From the NCBI GenBank assembly GCA_030418545.1, contig QAIB01000015.1:36333-100332 (forward strand): a DNA stretch of 64,000 nucleotides, in the 5' to 3' direction. Shown piece by piece: positions 15,142 to 24,587 of the stretch (the first letter of the stretch is position 1; every line of letters begins with the position of its first letter). Below the pieces are notes generated by a model. That model saw only the letters and a program-made list of their open reading frames with translations. It had not been told where the DNA came from and did not search any database. Made by a program: the position numbers and the translations under genes. The DNA is from Xenophilus aerolatus. GTDB lineage: Bacteria; Pseudomonadota; Gammaproteobacteria; Burkholderiales; Burkholderiaceae_C.

Positions 15142-15789
15142 TCAGGCGGCGCGCAGCATGCCGCGCTCCTCGATGAAGCGCACCACCTGCGCCACGCCGT
15201 CCTGCGTCTTCAGGTTGGTCATCACATAAGGCTTGGCCTTGCGCATGCGCTGCGTGTCCTGCTCCATCACGCCCAGGTCCGCGCCCACGTAGGGCGCCAG
15301 GTCGGTCTTGTTGATGACGAAGAGGTCGCTCTTCGTGATGCCGGGGCCACCCTTGCGCGGAATCTTCTCGCCGGCGGCGACGTCGATCACGTAGATCGTG
15401 AGGTCCGACAGCTCGGGGCTGAAGGTGGCGGCCAGGTTGTCGCCACCGCTTTCGACGAAGACCACGTCGGCGTCCGGAAAGTCTTCCAGCATGCGGTCGA
15501 TGGCCTCGAGGTTGATCGACGCGTCCTCGCGGATAGCGGTGTGCGGGCAGCCGCCCGTCTCCACGCCCATGATGCGCTCGGCCGGCAGGGCGCCGGCGAC
15601 GGTGAGCAGGCGCTGGTCTTCCTTCGTGTAGATGTCGTTGGTGATGGCGACGAGGTCGTACTGCGCGCGCATCGTCTTGCACAGCATCTCCAGCAGCGTG
15701 GTCTTGCCGGAGCCGACGGGCCCGCCGATGCCCACGCGCAGGGGCGGCAGCTTCTTGGTGCGATTGGGGATGTGGTGCAGGGCGCTCAT
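15142..15789 (-). CDS. ureG: Urease accessory GTPase UreG
   Basis: A 215-residue SIMIBI-class GTPase that drives nickel delivery to apo-urease. The P-loop is [13 protein letters not shown] at the N-terminus; the metal-binding CPH motif is present as GGCPHTAI, with the Asp/Glu-rich [10 protein letters not shown] and the guanine-specificity NKTDL. Full family length. Last gene of the urease run, 9 bases behind ureF. It normally works in a UreD-UreF-UreG complex with UreE as nickel donor; ureD is not found in this window. Confidence 0.97.
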   Translation of the reverse strand: MSALHHIPNRTKKLPPLRVGIGGPVGSGKTTLLEMLCKTMRAQYDLVAITNDIYTKEDQRLLTVAGALPAERIMGVETGGCPHTAIREDASINLEAIDRMLEDFPDADVVFVESGGDNLAATFSPELSDLTIYVIDVAAGEKIPRKGGPGITKSDLFVINKTDLAPYVGADLGVMEQDTQRMRKAKPYVMTNLKTQDGVAQVVRFIEERGMLRAA

Positions 15790-15798
15790 GGGCTTGGC

Positions 15799-16500
15799 TC
15801 AGCTTCGGAAGAGTCTGGAGTACTGGGTTTCATGCCGGGCGGACAGCACCGCGAGCATGGGTGAAAAAGCCTGGCGGCTGTCGTCGTCGAGACGCATGGC
15901 CGCCTCGACGGCGGTGGGCATTTCGCGCGCGAGGCGCGCCAGCATGCGCTGGCCCGCGCTCTGGCCCAGCGGCACGGCCTTGACTGCCGCGGCGGTCATG
16001 TTCTCGGCCCAGCCGAAGGCGAAGGCCAGGCAGCCGTCGCGCACCGCGGCACCGCTGCGGGCAGCGGCGAAGGCGAAGGCCACCGGGTAGGTGACGGGCA
16101 GGCCGGCGAAGGCCTCGGCCGCGTCCTCGTGGTGCAGCTTGAGCCATTCGAGGAAGGAGCGGCCCATCTGTTCGGTCTGCAGCAGGAACTCGGCGGACTC
16201 GCGGGTGGCCAGCACCCAGGCGTTCAGCGCCTGCACGCGCGCGCTGTCGGCGCGGCGCCATGCCTCGATCGCCGACGCGACCACGGCCAGGTCGCCGCGC
16301 GCGAGGGCGAGGTGTAGTTGGTCGACCAGCCAGTCGGCTGCCGTGGCCTCATCCTTCACGCCGGCCCATTCCACCGCCGCCTCGAGCCCCTCGGAGTACG
16401 AGAAGCCGCCCACCGGAAGTGCAGGCGAGGCGAGCCAGATCAGCTGCAGCAGGCTGCTGGCGTCGATGGTGTCGCGTGGCGCGGTCGCGGGCGCGTGCAT
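15799..16500 (-). CDS. ureF: Urease accessory protein UreF
   Basis: A 233-residue, almost all-helical accessory protein. The N-terminal signature [24 protein letters not shown] and the later [29 protein letters not shown] are diagnostic for UreF. It bridges UreD (on urease) and the UreG dimer and acts as fidelity factor for carbamylation and nickel insertion. It lies 14 bases after ureE and 9 before ureG, in one transcription unit. Confidence 0.96.
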   Translation of the reverse strand: MHAPATAPRDTIDASSLLQLIWLASPALPVGGFSYSEGLEAAVEWAGVKDEATAADWLVDQLHLALARGDLAVVASAIEAWRRADSARVQALNAWVLATRESAEFLLQTEQMGRSFLEWLKLHHEDAAEAFAGLPVTYPVAFAFAAARSGAAVRDGCLAFAFGWAENMTAAAVKAVPLGQSAGQRMLARLAREMPTAVEAAMRLDDDSRQAFSPMLAVLSARHETQYSRLFRS

Positions 16501-16514
16501 GGGCTCGATGGGCT

Positions 16515-17126
16515 TCAGTGCGAGTGATTGCAGCCGGGGCCGTGGACATGCCCATGTCCGTGATGATCGCCGTGCACATGCTCGGGTGCGAGGACCAGCG
16601 GAGGCTGCCCATGGGCGTGTTCGTGCGGGTGGCCATGCGCGTCGTGGTCGTGGCCATGGCTGTGTCCACCGTGTCCGCCATACGCGCCCCCTTCGGGCTC
16701 GAAGGCGTCGTCCACCGCCACCACGATCAGGTGCATGGCGCGCAGCATGTCGGCCAGCACATGGTCGGGTTCGATCTTCAGGTGGTCGGGCTGCAGCTCG
16801 ATCGGCACGTGGCGGTTGCCCAGGTGATAGGCGGCGCGCGTGAGGTCGAAGGGCGTGCCGTGGGCCGGGCAGTGCGTGATGCGCAGCACCGGCTGCTTCG
16901 CGGCGACCACGCGCAGCAGCGACCCGTCTTCCAGCACCAGCACGTCGCCGCCGCGCACGGCCGTGCCGCGCGGCAGGAAGACGCCGACCTGCCGGCCCTG
17001 TGAATCGGTGGCGTCGAAGCGGCTCTTCTGGCGCACGTCCCAGTCGAGTTCGACCGTGGCGGCGCGCTTGAGCAGCACGGGCGCGAGACCGCGGCCCTGG
17101 GGCATGATTTTGTTGGCGGTGAGCAT
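16515..17126 (-). CDS. ureE: Urease nickel metallochaperone UreE with His-rich tail
   Basis: A 203-residue metallochaperone. The N-terminal peptide-binding domain and the central metal-binding domain (with the conserved dimer-interface His in [15 protein letters not shown]) are intact. The C-terminal ~55 residues are extremely His-rich (repeats such as [10 protein letters not shown]), as in the nickel-storing UreE proteins, ending CNHSH. The ATG at 17126 gives the expected N-terminus. It donates Ni2+ to UreG. The GNAT gene upstream ends 83 bases before it. Confidence 0.96.
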   Translation of the reverse strand: MLTANKIMPQGRGLAPVLLKRAATVELDWDVRQKSRFDATDSQGRQVGVFLPRGTAVRGGDVLVLEDGSLLRVVAAKQPVLRITHCPAHGTPFDLTRAAYHLGNRHVPIELQPDHLKIEPDHVLADMLRAMHLIVVAVDDAFEPEGGAYGGHGGHSHGHDHDAHGHPHEHAHGQPPLVLAPEHVHGDHHGHGHVHGPGCNHSH

Positions 17127-17209
17127 GGTGTGTGGCGTCTGTTGGCAGGCAGTGAGGCAGGGCAGGGCGCCATTGTCCCGCGACACCATGGCCCTGTGGG
17201 TGCGGCGCC

Positions 17210-17689
17210 CTAGAGCATCCGCGTCATGAAGTGGCTCGCCGGGTCGTTCGTGTAGTCCGAGAACGGCGCACAGGCTTCGAAGCCGTGCCGGGCGTAGAGC
17301 GCCCGTGCCGGCGCGAAGAAGGGTTGGCTTCCCGTCTCCAGGCTCATGCGGGTGTGTCCTGCGGCGCGGGCCTCGGCCAGTGCGTGGGTCAGCAACTGCG
17401 CCGCGATGCCCTGGCCGCGCAAGTGCGCGGCGGTGCGCATGGACTTGAGTTCCGAATGGCCGTCGTCCAGCCGTTTCAATGCCACGGTGCCCGCCAGCGC
17501 CTCGCCGGTCGCATCGGCCGTCCAGGCGCTCCAGAACCGGATCCCGGGTCGGCGCAGGCCCTCCAGGTCCAGCGCATGCACGCTTTCGGGCGGCGACACG
17601 CGGCGCATGTCCGCCAGATGCTCTTCCAGGAAGGCGGCGATGCGAGGGTCGCGCAGGTCGTCCAGGCGAATGTGCAGCGCCACCGCCAT
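17210..17689 (-). CDS. GNAT-family N-acetyltransferase inside the urease operon
   Basis: A 159-residue single-domain GNAT. The acetyl-CoA motif A is visible as [22 protein letters not shown] (Q/RxxGxG/A), followed by the strand [29 protein letters not shown] typical of small GNAT enzymes. The acceptor substrate is unknown. It begins 3 bases after the ureC stop, so it is part of the operon; a role in acetylating polyamine-like amines or a urease factor would be speculation. No signal peptide. Confidence 0.85.
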   Translation of the reverse strand: MAVALHIRLDDLRDPRIAAFLEEHLADMRRVSPPESVHALDLEGLRRPGIRFWSAWTADATGEALAGTVALKRLDDGHSELKSMRTAAHLRGQGIAAQLLTHALAEARAAGHTRMSLETGSQPFFAPARALYARHGFEACAPFSDYTNDPASHFMTRML

Positions 17690-17692
17690 CGG

Positions 17693-19411
17693 TCAGAAGA
17701 GGAAATAGCGCTGCGTCATCGGCAGCACTTTGGCCGGCTCGCAGGTCAGCAGCACGCCGTCGGCACGCACGGCGTAGGTCTGGTGGTCGATCTCCATCTT
17801 CGGCGCATAGCCGTTGTGGATCAGGTGCTCCTTGCGCACGCCGCGGATGTTCTTCACCGCGCTCACGTTCTTGGCGAGGCCGTAGCGTTCCTTCACGCCT
17901 GCCGCCAGGCCGGCCTGCGACACGAAGGTCAGCGAGCTCTTCGCCAGCGAACCGCCGAAGGCGCCGAACATCGGCCGGTAGTGCACCGGCTGCGGCGTGG
18001 GGATGCTGGCGTTGGGGTCGCCCATCGCTGCCATGGCGATGCTCCCGCCCTTGAGGATGCAGAAAGGCTTGACGCCGAAGAAGGCCGGCTTCCACACGAC
18101 GATGTCGGCCCACTTGCCCACTTCGAGGCTGCCCACCTCGTGCGCGATGCCGTGCGAGATGGCGGGGTTGATCGTGTACTTGGCGATGTAGCGCCTGGCG
18201 CGGAAGTTGTCGGCGCGCTCGCTGTCCTCGGGCAGCGCGCCACGCTGTGCCTTCATCTTGCTCGCCGTCTGCCAGGTGCGGATGATGACCTCGCCCACGC
18301 GGCCCATGGCCTGCGAATCGCTGCTCATCATGCTGATGGCGCCCAGGTCGTGCAGGATGTCCTCGGCCGCGATGGTCTCCTTGCGGATGCGCGACTCGGC
18401 GAAGGCGAGGTCTTCGGCGATGGCGGCGTCGAGGTGGTGGCACACCATGAGCATGTCGACGTGTTCGTCGAGCGTGTTCACGGTGTAGGGCATCGTGGGG
18501 TTGGTGGAGGAGGGCAGGAAGTTCGCCTCGCCCACCACGCGCAGGATGTCCGGCGCGTGGCCGCCGCCCGCGCCCTCGGTATGGAACGCACACAGCGACC
18601 GGCCCTTGGTGGCCGCGATGGTGTCCTCGACGAAGCCCGACTCGTTCAGCGTGTCGGAATGGATCGCCACCTGCGTGTCGGTGGCCTCGGCCACGTCCAG
18701 GCAGTGGTCGATGGCCGAGGGCGTGGTGCCCCAGTCCTCGTGCAGCTTCAGGCCGATCACGCCGGCCTCGATCTGCTCGTGCAGGGCCTCCGGCCGGCTC
18801 GCGTTGCCCTTGCCCAGGAAGCCGAGGTTCATCGGGAAGGCATCGGCCGCCTGCAGCATGCGCTCGATGTGCCAGGGGCCGGGCGTGCAGGTGGTGGCGA
18901 AGGTGCCGGTGGCCGGCCCGGTGCCTCCGCCAAGCATGGTGGTCACGCCGCTGGCCAGCGCCTCCTCGATCTGCTGCGGGCAGATGAAGTGGATGTGGCT
19001 GTCGATGCCGCCGGCCGTGACGATATTGCCCTCGCAGCTGATGACTTCGGTGCCGGGGCCGATGACGATGTCCACGCCGGGCTGCGTGTCGGGGTTGCCG
19101 GCCTTGCCGATGGCGGCGATGCGGCCGTCCTTGAGGCCGATGTCGGCCTTGACGATGCCCCAGTGATCGAGGATGAGCGCATTGGTCAGCACCGTGTCGA
19201 CGCTGCCCTGCGCGCGCGTGCGCTGGCTCTGCGCCATGCCGTCGCGGATCGTCTTGCCGCCGCCGAACTTGACTTCTTCGCCGTAGCCGCCGGCGCGCAG
19301 GGTGTAGTCCTCCTCGACCTCGATCACCAGGCCCGTGTCGGCCAGGCGGACGCGGTCGCCCACGGTGGGGCCGAAAATTTCTGCATAGGCGCGGCGAGAG
19401 ATGGTGGCCAC
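17693..19411 (-). CDS. ureC: Urease alpha subunit UreC
   Basis: A 572-residue catalytic subunit that hydrolyses urea to ammonia and carbamate. Active-site elements are present: HIHFICPQQ (two nickel-ligand His), Lys222 in GLKLHEDWG (the carbamylated, nickel-bridging Lys), His277 in [13 protein letters not shown], and the flap residues MVCHHLD with the catalytic His near 325. Translation probably starts at the GTG at 19411 ([21 protein letters not shown]), the usual family N-terminus and length. It is separated from ureB by 163 bp that hold a large inverted repeat. Confidence 0.98.
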   Translation of the reverse strand: MATISRRAYAEIFGPTVGDRVRLADTGLVIEVEEDYTLRAGGYGEEVKFGGGKTIRDGMAQSQRTRAQGSVDTVLTNALILDHWGIVKADIGLKDGRIAAIGKAGNPDTQPGVDIVIGPGTEVISCEGNIVTAGGIDSHIHFICPQQIEEALASGVTTMLGGGTGPATGTFATTCTPGPWHIERMLQAADAFPMNLGFLGKGNASRPEALHEQIEAGVIGLKLHEDWGTTPSAIDHCLDVAEATDTQVAIHSDTLNESGFVEDTIAATKGRSLCAFHTEGAGGGHAPDILRVVGEANFLPSSTNPTMPYTVNTLDEHVDMLMVCHHLDAAIAEDLAFAESRIRKETIAAEDILHDLGAISMMSSDSQAMGRVGEVIIRTWQTASKMKAQRGALPEDSERADNFRARRYIAKYTINPAISHGIAHEVGSLEVGKWADIVVWKPAFFGVKPFCILKGGSIAMAAMGDPNASIPTPQPVHYRPMFGAFGGSLAKSSLTFVSQAGLAAGVKERYGLAKNVSAVKNIRGVRKEHLIHNGYAPKMEIDHQTYAVRADGVLLTCEPAKVLPMTQRYFLF

Positions 19412-19443
19412 AGCGTTGTCCTGGGTGGGAGGTTCAAAAAGTC

Positions 19444-19563
19444 GGACAGCCGAACGCGGCGGGCGCAGAGGTGACGCGAAGGGCGCAGAAGAAATACCGC
19501 AATTTGCTTTGTCTTTCCTGCGTGTTCTGCGAAATCTCTGCGCCCTCTTGCGTTCGGCTGTCC
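19444..19563. repeat. Long inverted repeat between ureB and ureC
   Basis: Perfect 14-base arms GGACAGCCGAACGC (19444-19457) and GCGTTCGGCTGTCC (19550-19563) enclose a second perfect pair, GGGCGCAGAG (19461-19470) and CTCTGCGCCC (19536-19545). The region could form a stem of about 50 pairs in the mRNA. A sister hairpin of similar build lies at 61718-61823. It is probably a dispersed palindromic repeat; inside the operon it may stabilise or attenuate the message. Confidence 0.85.
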
Positions 19564-19574
19564 GCGTTCGGTTT

Positions 19575-19883
19575 TCAGAGCGGCCCTTGCACCAGCCCGC
19601 GAAAGCCGTACACGGTGCGGGCGCCCGCATAGTCGACCAGCTCCACCGTGCGCTGCTGCCCCGGCTCGAAGCGCACGGCCGTGCCCGAGGCGATGTTCAG
19701 CCGCATGCCGCGCGCGGCGTTGCGGTCGAAGTCGAGCGCGCCGTTGGTTTCGGCGAAGTGGTAGTGCGAGCCGACCTGGATGGGCCGGTCGGCGGTGTTC
19801 TTCACCACCACCGTCAGCGTGCGGCGGCCCGGATTCAGGTCGTGGTCGCCCGCGTCGATCAGCAGTTCACCAGGGATCGTCAT
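19575..19883 (-). CDS. ureB: Urease beta subunit UreB
   Basis: A 102-residue structural subunit of the (alpha-beta-gamma)3 urease. It opens [20 protein letters not shown] and contains the conserved [19 protein letters not shown] and the terminal [10 protein letters not shown]. The ATG at 19883 gives the family length. It starts 13 bases after the ureJ stop; the inverted repeat and then ureC follow. Confidence 0.97.
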   Translation of the reverse strand: MTIPGELLIDAGDHDLNPGRRTLTVVVKNTADRPIQVGSHYHFAETNGALDFDRNAARGMRLNIASGTAVRFEPGQQRTVELVDYAGARTVYGFRGLVQGPL

Positions 19884-19896
19884 CGCCGCGCTCCGT

Positions 19897-20499
19897 TCAG
19901 GCGAGTCCGCCGAGCAGCGCGGCGCCCAGCAGCGCCACGGCCGCGCCGGCGATGCGCGGCATCCAGCGGTTGGCATGGCGCAGCGCGTAACCCAGGCCGA
20001 TGCCGGCCACGTGCAGCAGCGCGGTGGCCGCGACCATGCCGGCCAGGGTGAGCGCCGCATCCGGCTCGCCGGCCAGTTCGTGGCCATGCGCGATGCCATG
20101 GAAGATCGCGAACACACCGACCAGCGCCGCGGCGGCCATTGCCGGGAGACGCTTCTGCGTGAGCACCAGCAGGCCCAGCACCAGCAGCGAGGCCGCGATC
20201 ATCGGTTCCACCGCGGGCAGGTGCAGGCCGGCCAGGCCCATCAGTGCACCCACCAGCAGCATGGCGACGAAGCCCAGCGGCGCCCACAGCAGGTCGGTAC
20301 CGCGGCGCGCCACCAGGGCGCTCCACAGGCCCACCGCCACCATGGCGGCCAGGTGGTCCAGACCGGTCAGCGGGTGCATGAAGCCCGCGGCCAGGCCGTG
20401 GTGCAGGCCGGCATCGGCGCCCGTGTGGGCGAGGGCGGGCAGGGCGGTCAGGCTGGCGAGCGCAACGGCGGCGACGCGGGCAGGGCGGGTGAAGGACAT
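19897..20499 (-). CDS. ureJ: HupE/UreJ-family nickel permease
   Basis: A 200-residue inner-membrane protein with a cleavable-type signal sequence (first ~24 residues, ALPALA-HTG) and about six membrane segments. The family motifs are [12 protein letters not shown] in the first segment and HGIAHGHE in a later one; these His/Asp clusters bind nickel. It should supply Ni2+ to the urease assembly line. The gene sits between ureA and ureB, a placement seen in other Burkholderiales urease operons. Confidence 0.93.
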   Translation of the reverse strand: MSFTRPARVAAVALASLTALPALAHTGADAGLHHGLAAGFMHPLTGLDHLAAMVAVGLWSALVARRGTDLLWAPLGFVAMLLVGALMGLAGLHLPAVEPMIAASLLVLGLLVLTQKRLPAMAAAALVGVFAIFHGIAHGHELAGEPDAALTLAGMVAATALLHVAGIGLGYALRHANRWMPRIAGAAVALLGAALLGGLA

Positions 20500-20519
20500 G
20501 GGGGCGGTCTCCGGGGAAA

Positions 20520-20822
20520 TCAGGCAATCGGCTGGTGCACGGTCACGAGCTTCGTGCCGTCGGGAAAGGTTGCTTCGACCTGGATGTCGGGAATCATCTC
20601 CGGCACCCCTTCCATCACGTCGTCGCGCGTCAGGACGGAACGGCCCTCGCTCATCAGCGCGGCGACCGTCTTGCCGTCGCGCGCACCTTCCATGACGGCG
20701 GCTGAGATCAGGGCCACCGCCTCGGGATAGTTCAGCTTCAGCCCGCGGGCCTTGCGCCGCTCCGCCAGCAGGGCGGCGGTGAAGATCAGGAGCTTGTCTT
20801 TCTCTCTGGGAGTCAATTCCAT
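20520..20822 (-). CDS. ureA: Urease gamma subunit UreA
   Basis: A 100-residue structural subunit, first gene of the operon. It reads [23 protein letters not shown] at the start and contains the conserved [43 protein letters not shown]. The ATG at 20822 gives exactly the usual length. A sigma-54 type promoter lies 62-76 bases upstream of the ATG. ureD, which often precedes ureA, is not there; the gene upstream is the divergent permease-kinase. Confidence 0.97.
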   Translation of the reverse strand: MELTPREKDKLLIFTAALLAERRKARGLKLNYPEAVALISAAVMEGARDGKTVAALMSEGRSVLTRDDVMEGVPEMIPDIQVEATFPDGTKLVTVHQPIA

Positions 20823-20883
20823 ATCGCTGGGCTCGATGTTGCTTCGCTGTGGTCGCGAAGCATTATGGGCAACGACGCATCCT

Positions 20884-20898
20884 TGCAACAGTCGTGCC
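20884..20898 (-). promoter_or_regulatory. Sigma-54 (-24/-12) promoter of the urease operon
   Basis: Minus strand 20898-20884 reads GGCACGACTGTTGCA, a match to the RpoN consensus TGGCACG-N4-TTGCW apart from the first T, with the obligatory GG and GC ten bases apart. The predicted start site is near 20873, giving a ~50-base leader to the ureA ATG. RpoN promoters need an enhancer-binding activator; an NtrC-like site lies about 25 bp further upstream. Motif and spacing are directly visible; activity is inference. Confidence 0.75.
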
Positions 20899-20922
20899 GC
20901 GGGCCGGCTTCGGCATGGAATG

Positions 20923-20939
20923 TGCACCGCAATGGTGTG
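20923..20939. promoter_or_regulatory. NtrC-like enhancer site upstream of ureA
   Basis: TGCACCGCAATGGTGTG matches the NtrC operator TGCACC-N5-GGTGCA in the full left half and GGTG of the right half. Its centre is near 20931, about 58 bases upstream of the predicted RpoN start site, close for an enhancer but workable. Together with the -24/-12 element it suggests nitrogen-limitation control of urease. A second site was not found. Confidence 0.45.
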
Positions 20940-23900
20940 CCCCCTGACTCCGCCTCCGCCATCGAACCGTCCGACGCCGACCGCGAGGACGCGCCCCAGC
21001 GCATCGTCAAGGTCCGGCGCGACTACAACAGCTGGGTCGGCAGCGAGACGCTGGAGGACTACGCGCTGCGCTTCACGCCGCAGCGCTTTCGCAAGTGGTC
21101 GGAATGGCGCGTGGCCAACACCGCCTTCGGGGCGGCGTCCTTCCTGATCCTGGAAGCCGTGGGCGCCACGCTGCTGGTGCAGTACGGCTTCGCGAACGCC
21201 TTCTGGGCCATCCTGGCGACGGGACTCATCATCTTCCTGGCCGGCTGGCCGATCAGCGTCTACGCGGCGCGCTACGGCGTCGACATGGACCTGCTCACGC
21301 GTGGCGCGGGCTTCGGCTACATCGGCTCGACCATCACTTCGCTGATCTACGCCAGCTTCACCTTCATCTTCTTCGCGCTCGAGGCGGCCGTGATGGCCTA
21401 CGCGCTGGAACTGGCCCTGGGCGTCCCGCCGGCCTGGGGCTACCTGGTGTGTGCGCTGGTCGTCATCCCGCTGGTCACGCACGGCGTCTCGGCCATCAGC
21501 CGCCTGCAGCTGTGGACGCAGCCGATCTGGCTGCTCATGCTGGTGGTGCCCTTCGGCTTCGTGCTGATGCGCGATCCTGGTGCGTTTGCCGGCATCACGC
21601 ACTACGCCGGGGATCGCAGAGGTTCGGCGGGCTTCAGTCTGCACCTTTTCGGTGCCGCGTTGACGGTGGGCATCGCCCTCATCACCCAGATGGGCGAGCA
21701 GGCCGACTACCTGCGTTTCATGCCCGCGCGCACCCGCGCCAACCGTGGCCGCTGGTGGCTGGGCGTGATGGCGGGCGGGCCGGGCTGGGTGGTGCTGGGC
21801 GTGGTCAAGATGCTGGGCGGCGCGCTGCTGGCCTACCTGGCGATCACCCACATGGTGCCGACCGAACGCGCCGTGGACCCGAACCAGATGTACCTCGCGG
21901 CCTACGAGTACGTCTTCCCGCACTACGGCTGGGCGGTGGCGGCGACGGCGCTCTTCGTCGTGATCTCGCAGCTCAAGATCAACGTGACCAACGCCTACGC
22001 GGGCTCGCTGGCCTGGAGCAACTTCTTCTCGCGCGTCACGCACAGCCACCCGGGGCGCGTGGTGTGGGTGGTGTTCAACGCGCTCATCGCCTTCATGCTG
22101 ATGGAGATGAACGTGTTCGAGGCCCTGGGCGACGTGCTGGGCCTGTACGCCAACATCGCCATCGCCTGGATGATGGCGGTGGTCGCCGACCTGGTGGTCA
22201 ACAAGCCGCTGGGCCTGTCGCCGCCGGGCATCGAGTTCAAGCGCGCCCACCTGTGGGACATCAACCCGGTCGGCGTCGGCGCGATGGTGCTGGCCTCGGC
22301 CCTGTCGATCACGGCGCACCTGGGCGTGTTCGGGCCGCTGGCGCAGTCCTTCTCGGCCGTGATCGCGCTGGGCACGGCCTTCGTGACGGCGCCGCTGATC
22401 GCGTGGGCGACGAAGGGGCGCTATTACCTTGCGCGTGACTCCGCTCCCGTCCGCCAACGGGAGAAGGGGAGAAAAATCCGTTGGGCAAAGGTCGAGCAAG
22501 CCGCGTCGGCAGCGCTGGTCACCCAGCGCTGCGTGATCTGCGAACGGGAGTACGAAGGCCCCGACATGGCGCATTGCCCCGCGTACCAGGGCGCCATCTG
22601 TTCGCTGTGCTGCACCCTCGACGCCCGCTGCGGCGACCTGTGCAAGCCGCAGGCCTCGCTTTCGGCGCAGTGGTCGGCCACCCTGCGCTGGCTGCTGCCG
22701 CGGCGCGTGTGGCCCTACCTCGACACCGGCCTGGGCCACTTCATCATGCTCATGCTGATCGTCGTGCCGCTGCTGGCGGCGGTGTTCGGCGTGCTCTACC
22801 AGCAGGAGCTGCGCGGCGTCGGCGAATGGGTGCAGGCGGGCACCGCCGCGGCCCCGGGCGTGGGCAAGGCGGTGGGCGCCGAGGTGGGCAGCGCACTGCG
22901 CGGCGGCTTCTTCAAGGCCTACATGGCGCTGCTGCTCATCGCGGGCATCGTCGCCTGGTGGCTGGTGCTGGCGCACCAGAGCCGCAAGGTGGCGCAGGAG
23001 GAGTCGAACCGCCAGACCCACCTGCTCATGCGCGAGATCGAACTGCACCGCGAGACCGACCGCGCCCTGCAGGAGGCCAAGCAGACGGCCGATGCCGCCA
23101 ACCAGGCCAAGAGCCGCTACATCAGCGCCATCAGCCACGAACTGCGCACGCCGCTCAACTCGATCCTCGGCTACGCCCAGCTCATGGGCGAGGACGCCTC
23201 CGTGCCGCCGCACCGCCAGCAGGCCGTGGCGGTCATCAAGCGCGGCGGCGAGCACCTGCTGTCGCTCATCGAGGGCACGCTGGACCTGGCCCACATCGAG
23301 TCGGGCAAGCTGACGTTGCAGGCGCGGCCGCTGCGCTTCGTCGACATGCTGCGCGAGCTGGCCGAGATGTTCGAGCCGCAGGCCGCCGACAAGGGCCTGC
23401 GCTTTCGCTTCGAGCCCACGGGCGCCCTGCCCGAGGTGGTGCGCGCCGACGAGAAGCGCGTGCGCCAGATCCTCATCAACCTGCTGGGCAATGCCATCAA
23501 GTTCACCGCCCGCGGCGAGGTGGGCCTGCGCGTGGCCTATGCGCGCGAGTTCGCCACCCTCGAGATCGAGGACACCGGCCCCGGCATGGACGCGCAGGCG
23601 CTGGCGCGCATCTTCGAGCCCTTCGTGCGCGTCGAGTCGCCCGGCACGGCGGCCACACCGGGCGCCGGCCTGGGCCTGACCATGGCCAAGATGCTCACCG
23701 ACCTCATGGGCGGCGAGATGAAGGTGCAGAGCACGCCCGGGCAGGGCTCGGTGTTCCGGGTGCGTCTTTTCCTGCCGCGGGTGCACGACGCGCCGGCGCG
23801 GGCGGCGAACACGGCCCCGTCGCCTGCCGTGGCGGCACGCCCCCGCCGTGGCTACGAAGGCGAGCGCCGCCGCCTGCTGGTGGTCGACAACGAGGAGACC

Positions 23901-24587
23901 GACCGCGAACTGCTCGTGCATCTGCTGGCGCCGCTGGGCTTCGAGCTGCGCACCGCCGCCAGCGGCCACGACGCGCTCGACCTGCTGGCCGCCGGCTTCC
24001 GTCCCCACGCCATGTTCGTCGACCTTGCGATGCCGGGCATCGACGGGTGGGAAACGCTGCGCCGGGCGCGGGCCTTCTGGGAGGCAGGCGACGGCGGGGG
24101 CCGGCCGGCGCCGGGCCGCCCCAAGCCGGACGCGGCCCCCTCGGGGGGCAGCGAGGACACGCAGTGCCGAGCGTGGGGGCCAGCAACCGCCATCGTCTCG
24201 GCCAATGCCTTCGACAAGCGGCTGGAGAACGACGTCGGCATCACGCCCGAGGACTTCTTCGTCAAGCCGGTGCGCCACAGCGAGCTGCTGGACTGGTTGG
24301 AGCGCCGGCTGCAACTGCGCTGGACCGACACGCCCGCGACGGCGGCGCAGCCGCCCGCAGCCGAGGCGCCCGTGGCCCCGTCGCCCGAACGCCTGCGTGC
24401 CCTGGAAGAGGCCGTCCAGCTCGGTTACCTTCGCGGCATCATGAAGCAGCTCGACGAGATCGACGCGGCGCAGCCGGCCTGTGCCGCCTGGACCGCGCAG
24501 CAGCGCACGCGCGCGCGGCAGTTCCAGTTCGAAGCGATGGCCGAGGCCATCCGCCGCGCCGGCGCGGCGCCGGAGTCCGTGGCATGA
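20937..24587 (+). CDS. NCS1-type permease fused to a hybrid sensor histidine kinase
   Basis: About 1216 residues. The N-terminal ~470 residues form a 12-segment permease of the nucleobase:cation symporter-1 (cytosine/purine) type (e.g. [21 protein letters not shown] read in part). Next comes a 9-Cys segment (residues ~532-569, CVIC...CSLCC...CGDLC) that looks like a zinc or Fe-S site. Two further membrane segments, a coiled linker, HisKA with His734 ([11 protein letters not shown]), HATPase ([10 protein letters not shown]) and a receiver with Asp1029 ([11 protein letters not shown]) follow. The receiver carries an insertion at ~1059-1082 encoded by a dispersed repeat. Several starts are possible (ATG 20865, GTG 20922, GTG 20937); I prefer 20937 because earlier codons overlap the urease promoter. 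It probably senses or imports a nitrogen compound. It overlaps the next gene by ATGA. Confidence 0.85.
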   Translation: MPPDSASAIEPSDADREDAPQRIVKVRRDYNSWVGSETLEDYALRFTPQRFRKWSEWRVANTAFGAASFLILEAVGATLLVQYGFANAFWAILATGLIIFLAGWPISVYAARYGVDMDLLTRGAGFGYIGSTITSLIYASFTFIFFALEAAVMAYALELALGVPPAWGYLVCALVVIPLVTHGVSAISRLQLWTQPIWLLMLVVPFGFVLMRDPGAFAGITHYAGDRRGSAGFSLHLFGAALTVGIALITQMGEQADYLRFMPARTRANRGRWWLGVMAGGPGWVVLGVVKMLGGALLAYLAITHMVPTERAVDPNQMYLAAYEYVFPHYGWAVAATALFVVISQLKINVTNAYAGSLAWSNFFSRVTHSHPGRVVWVVFNALIAFMLMEMNVFEALGDVLGLYANIAIAWMMAVVADLVVNKPLGLSPPGIEFKRAHLWDINPVGVGAMVLASALSITAHLGVFGPLAQSFSAVIALGTAFVTAPLIAWATKGRYYLARDSAPVRQREKGRKIRWAKVEQAASAALVTQRCVICEREYEGPDMAHCPAYQGAICSLCCTLDARCGDLCKPQASLSAQWSATLRWLLPRRVWPYLDTGLGHFIMLMLIVVPLLAAVFGVLYQQELRGVGEWVQAGTAAAPGVGKAVGAEVGSALRGGFFKAYMALLLIAGIVAWWLVLAHQSRKVAQEESNRQTHLLMREIELHRETDRALQEAKQTADAANQAKSRYISAISHELRTPLNSILGYAQLMGEDASVPPHRQQAVAVIKRGGEHLLSLIEGTLDLAHIESGKLTLQARPLRFVDMLRELAEMFEPQAADKGLRFRFEPTGALPEVVRADEKRVRQILINLLGNAIKFTARGEVGLRVAYAREFATLEIEDTGPGMDAQALARIFEPFVRVESPGTAATPGAGLGLTMAKMLTDLMGGEMKVQSTPGQGSVFRVRLFLPRVHDAPARAANTAPSPAVAARPRRGYEGERRRLLVVDNEETDRELLVHLLAPLGFELRTAASGHDALDLLAAGFRPHAMFVDLAMPGIDGWETLRRARAFWEAGDGGGRPAPGRPKPDAAPSGGSEDTQCRAWGPATAIVSANAFDKRLENDVGITPEDFFVKPVRHSELLDWLERRLQLRWTDTPATAAQPPAAEAPVAPSPERLRALEEAVQLGYLRGIMKQLDEIDAAQPACAAWTAQQRTRARQFQFEAMAEAIRRAGAAPESVA
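24111..24181 (+). repeat. Dispersed GC-rich element inserted in frame in a receiver domain
   Basis: The stretch contains GGGCCGCCCCAAG, CCCCCTCGGGGGGCAGC and GAGCGTGGGGGC, shared in the same order with copies at 40484-40665 and, in part, 31605-31761. Here it lies inside the permease-kinase gene and is read as a Gly/Pro/Ser-rich loop between the phospho-Asp strand and the conserved Ser/Lys strands of the receiver. Confidence 0.8.

Noticed and set aside
20520..24314. A 1264-codon open frame on the minus strand across the permease-kinase gene
   Set aside because: Only its last 100 codons are real (ureA). The rest is the antisense shadow of a clearly homologous gene; high GC removes stop codons.
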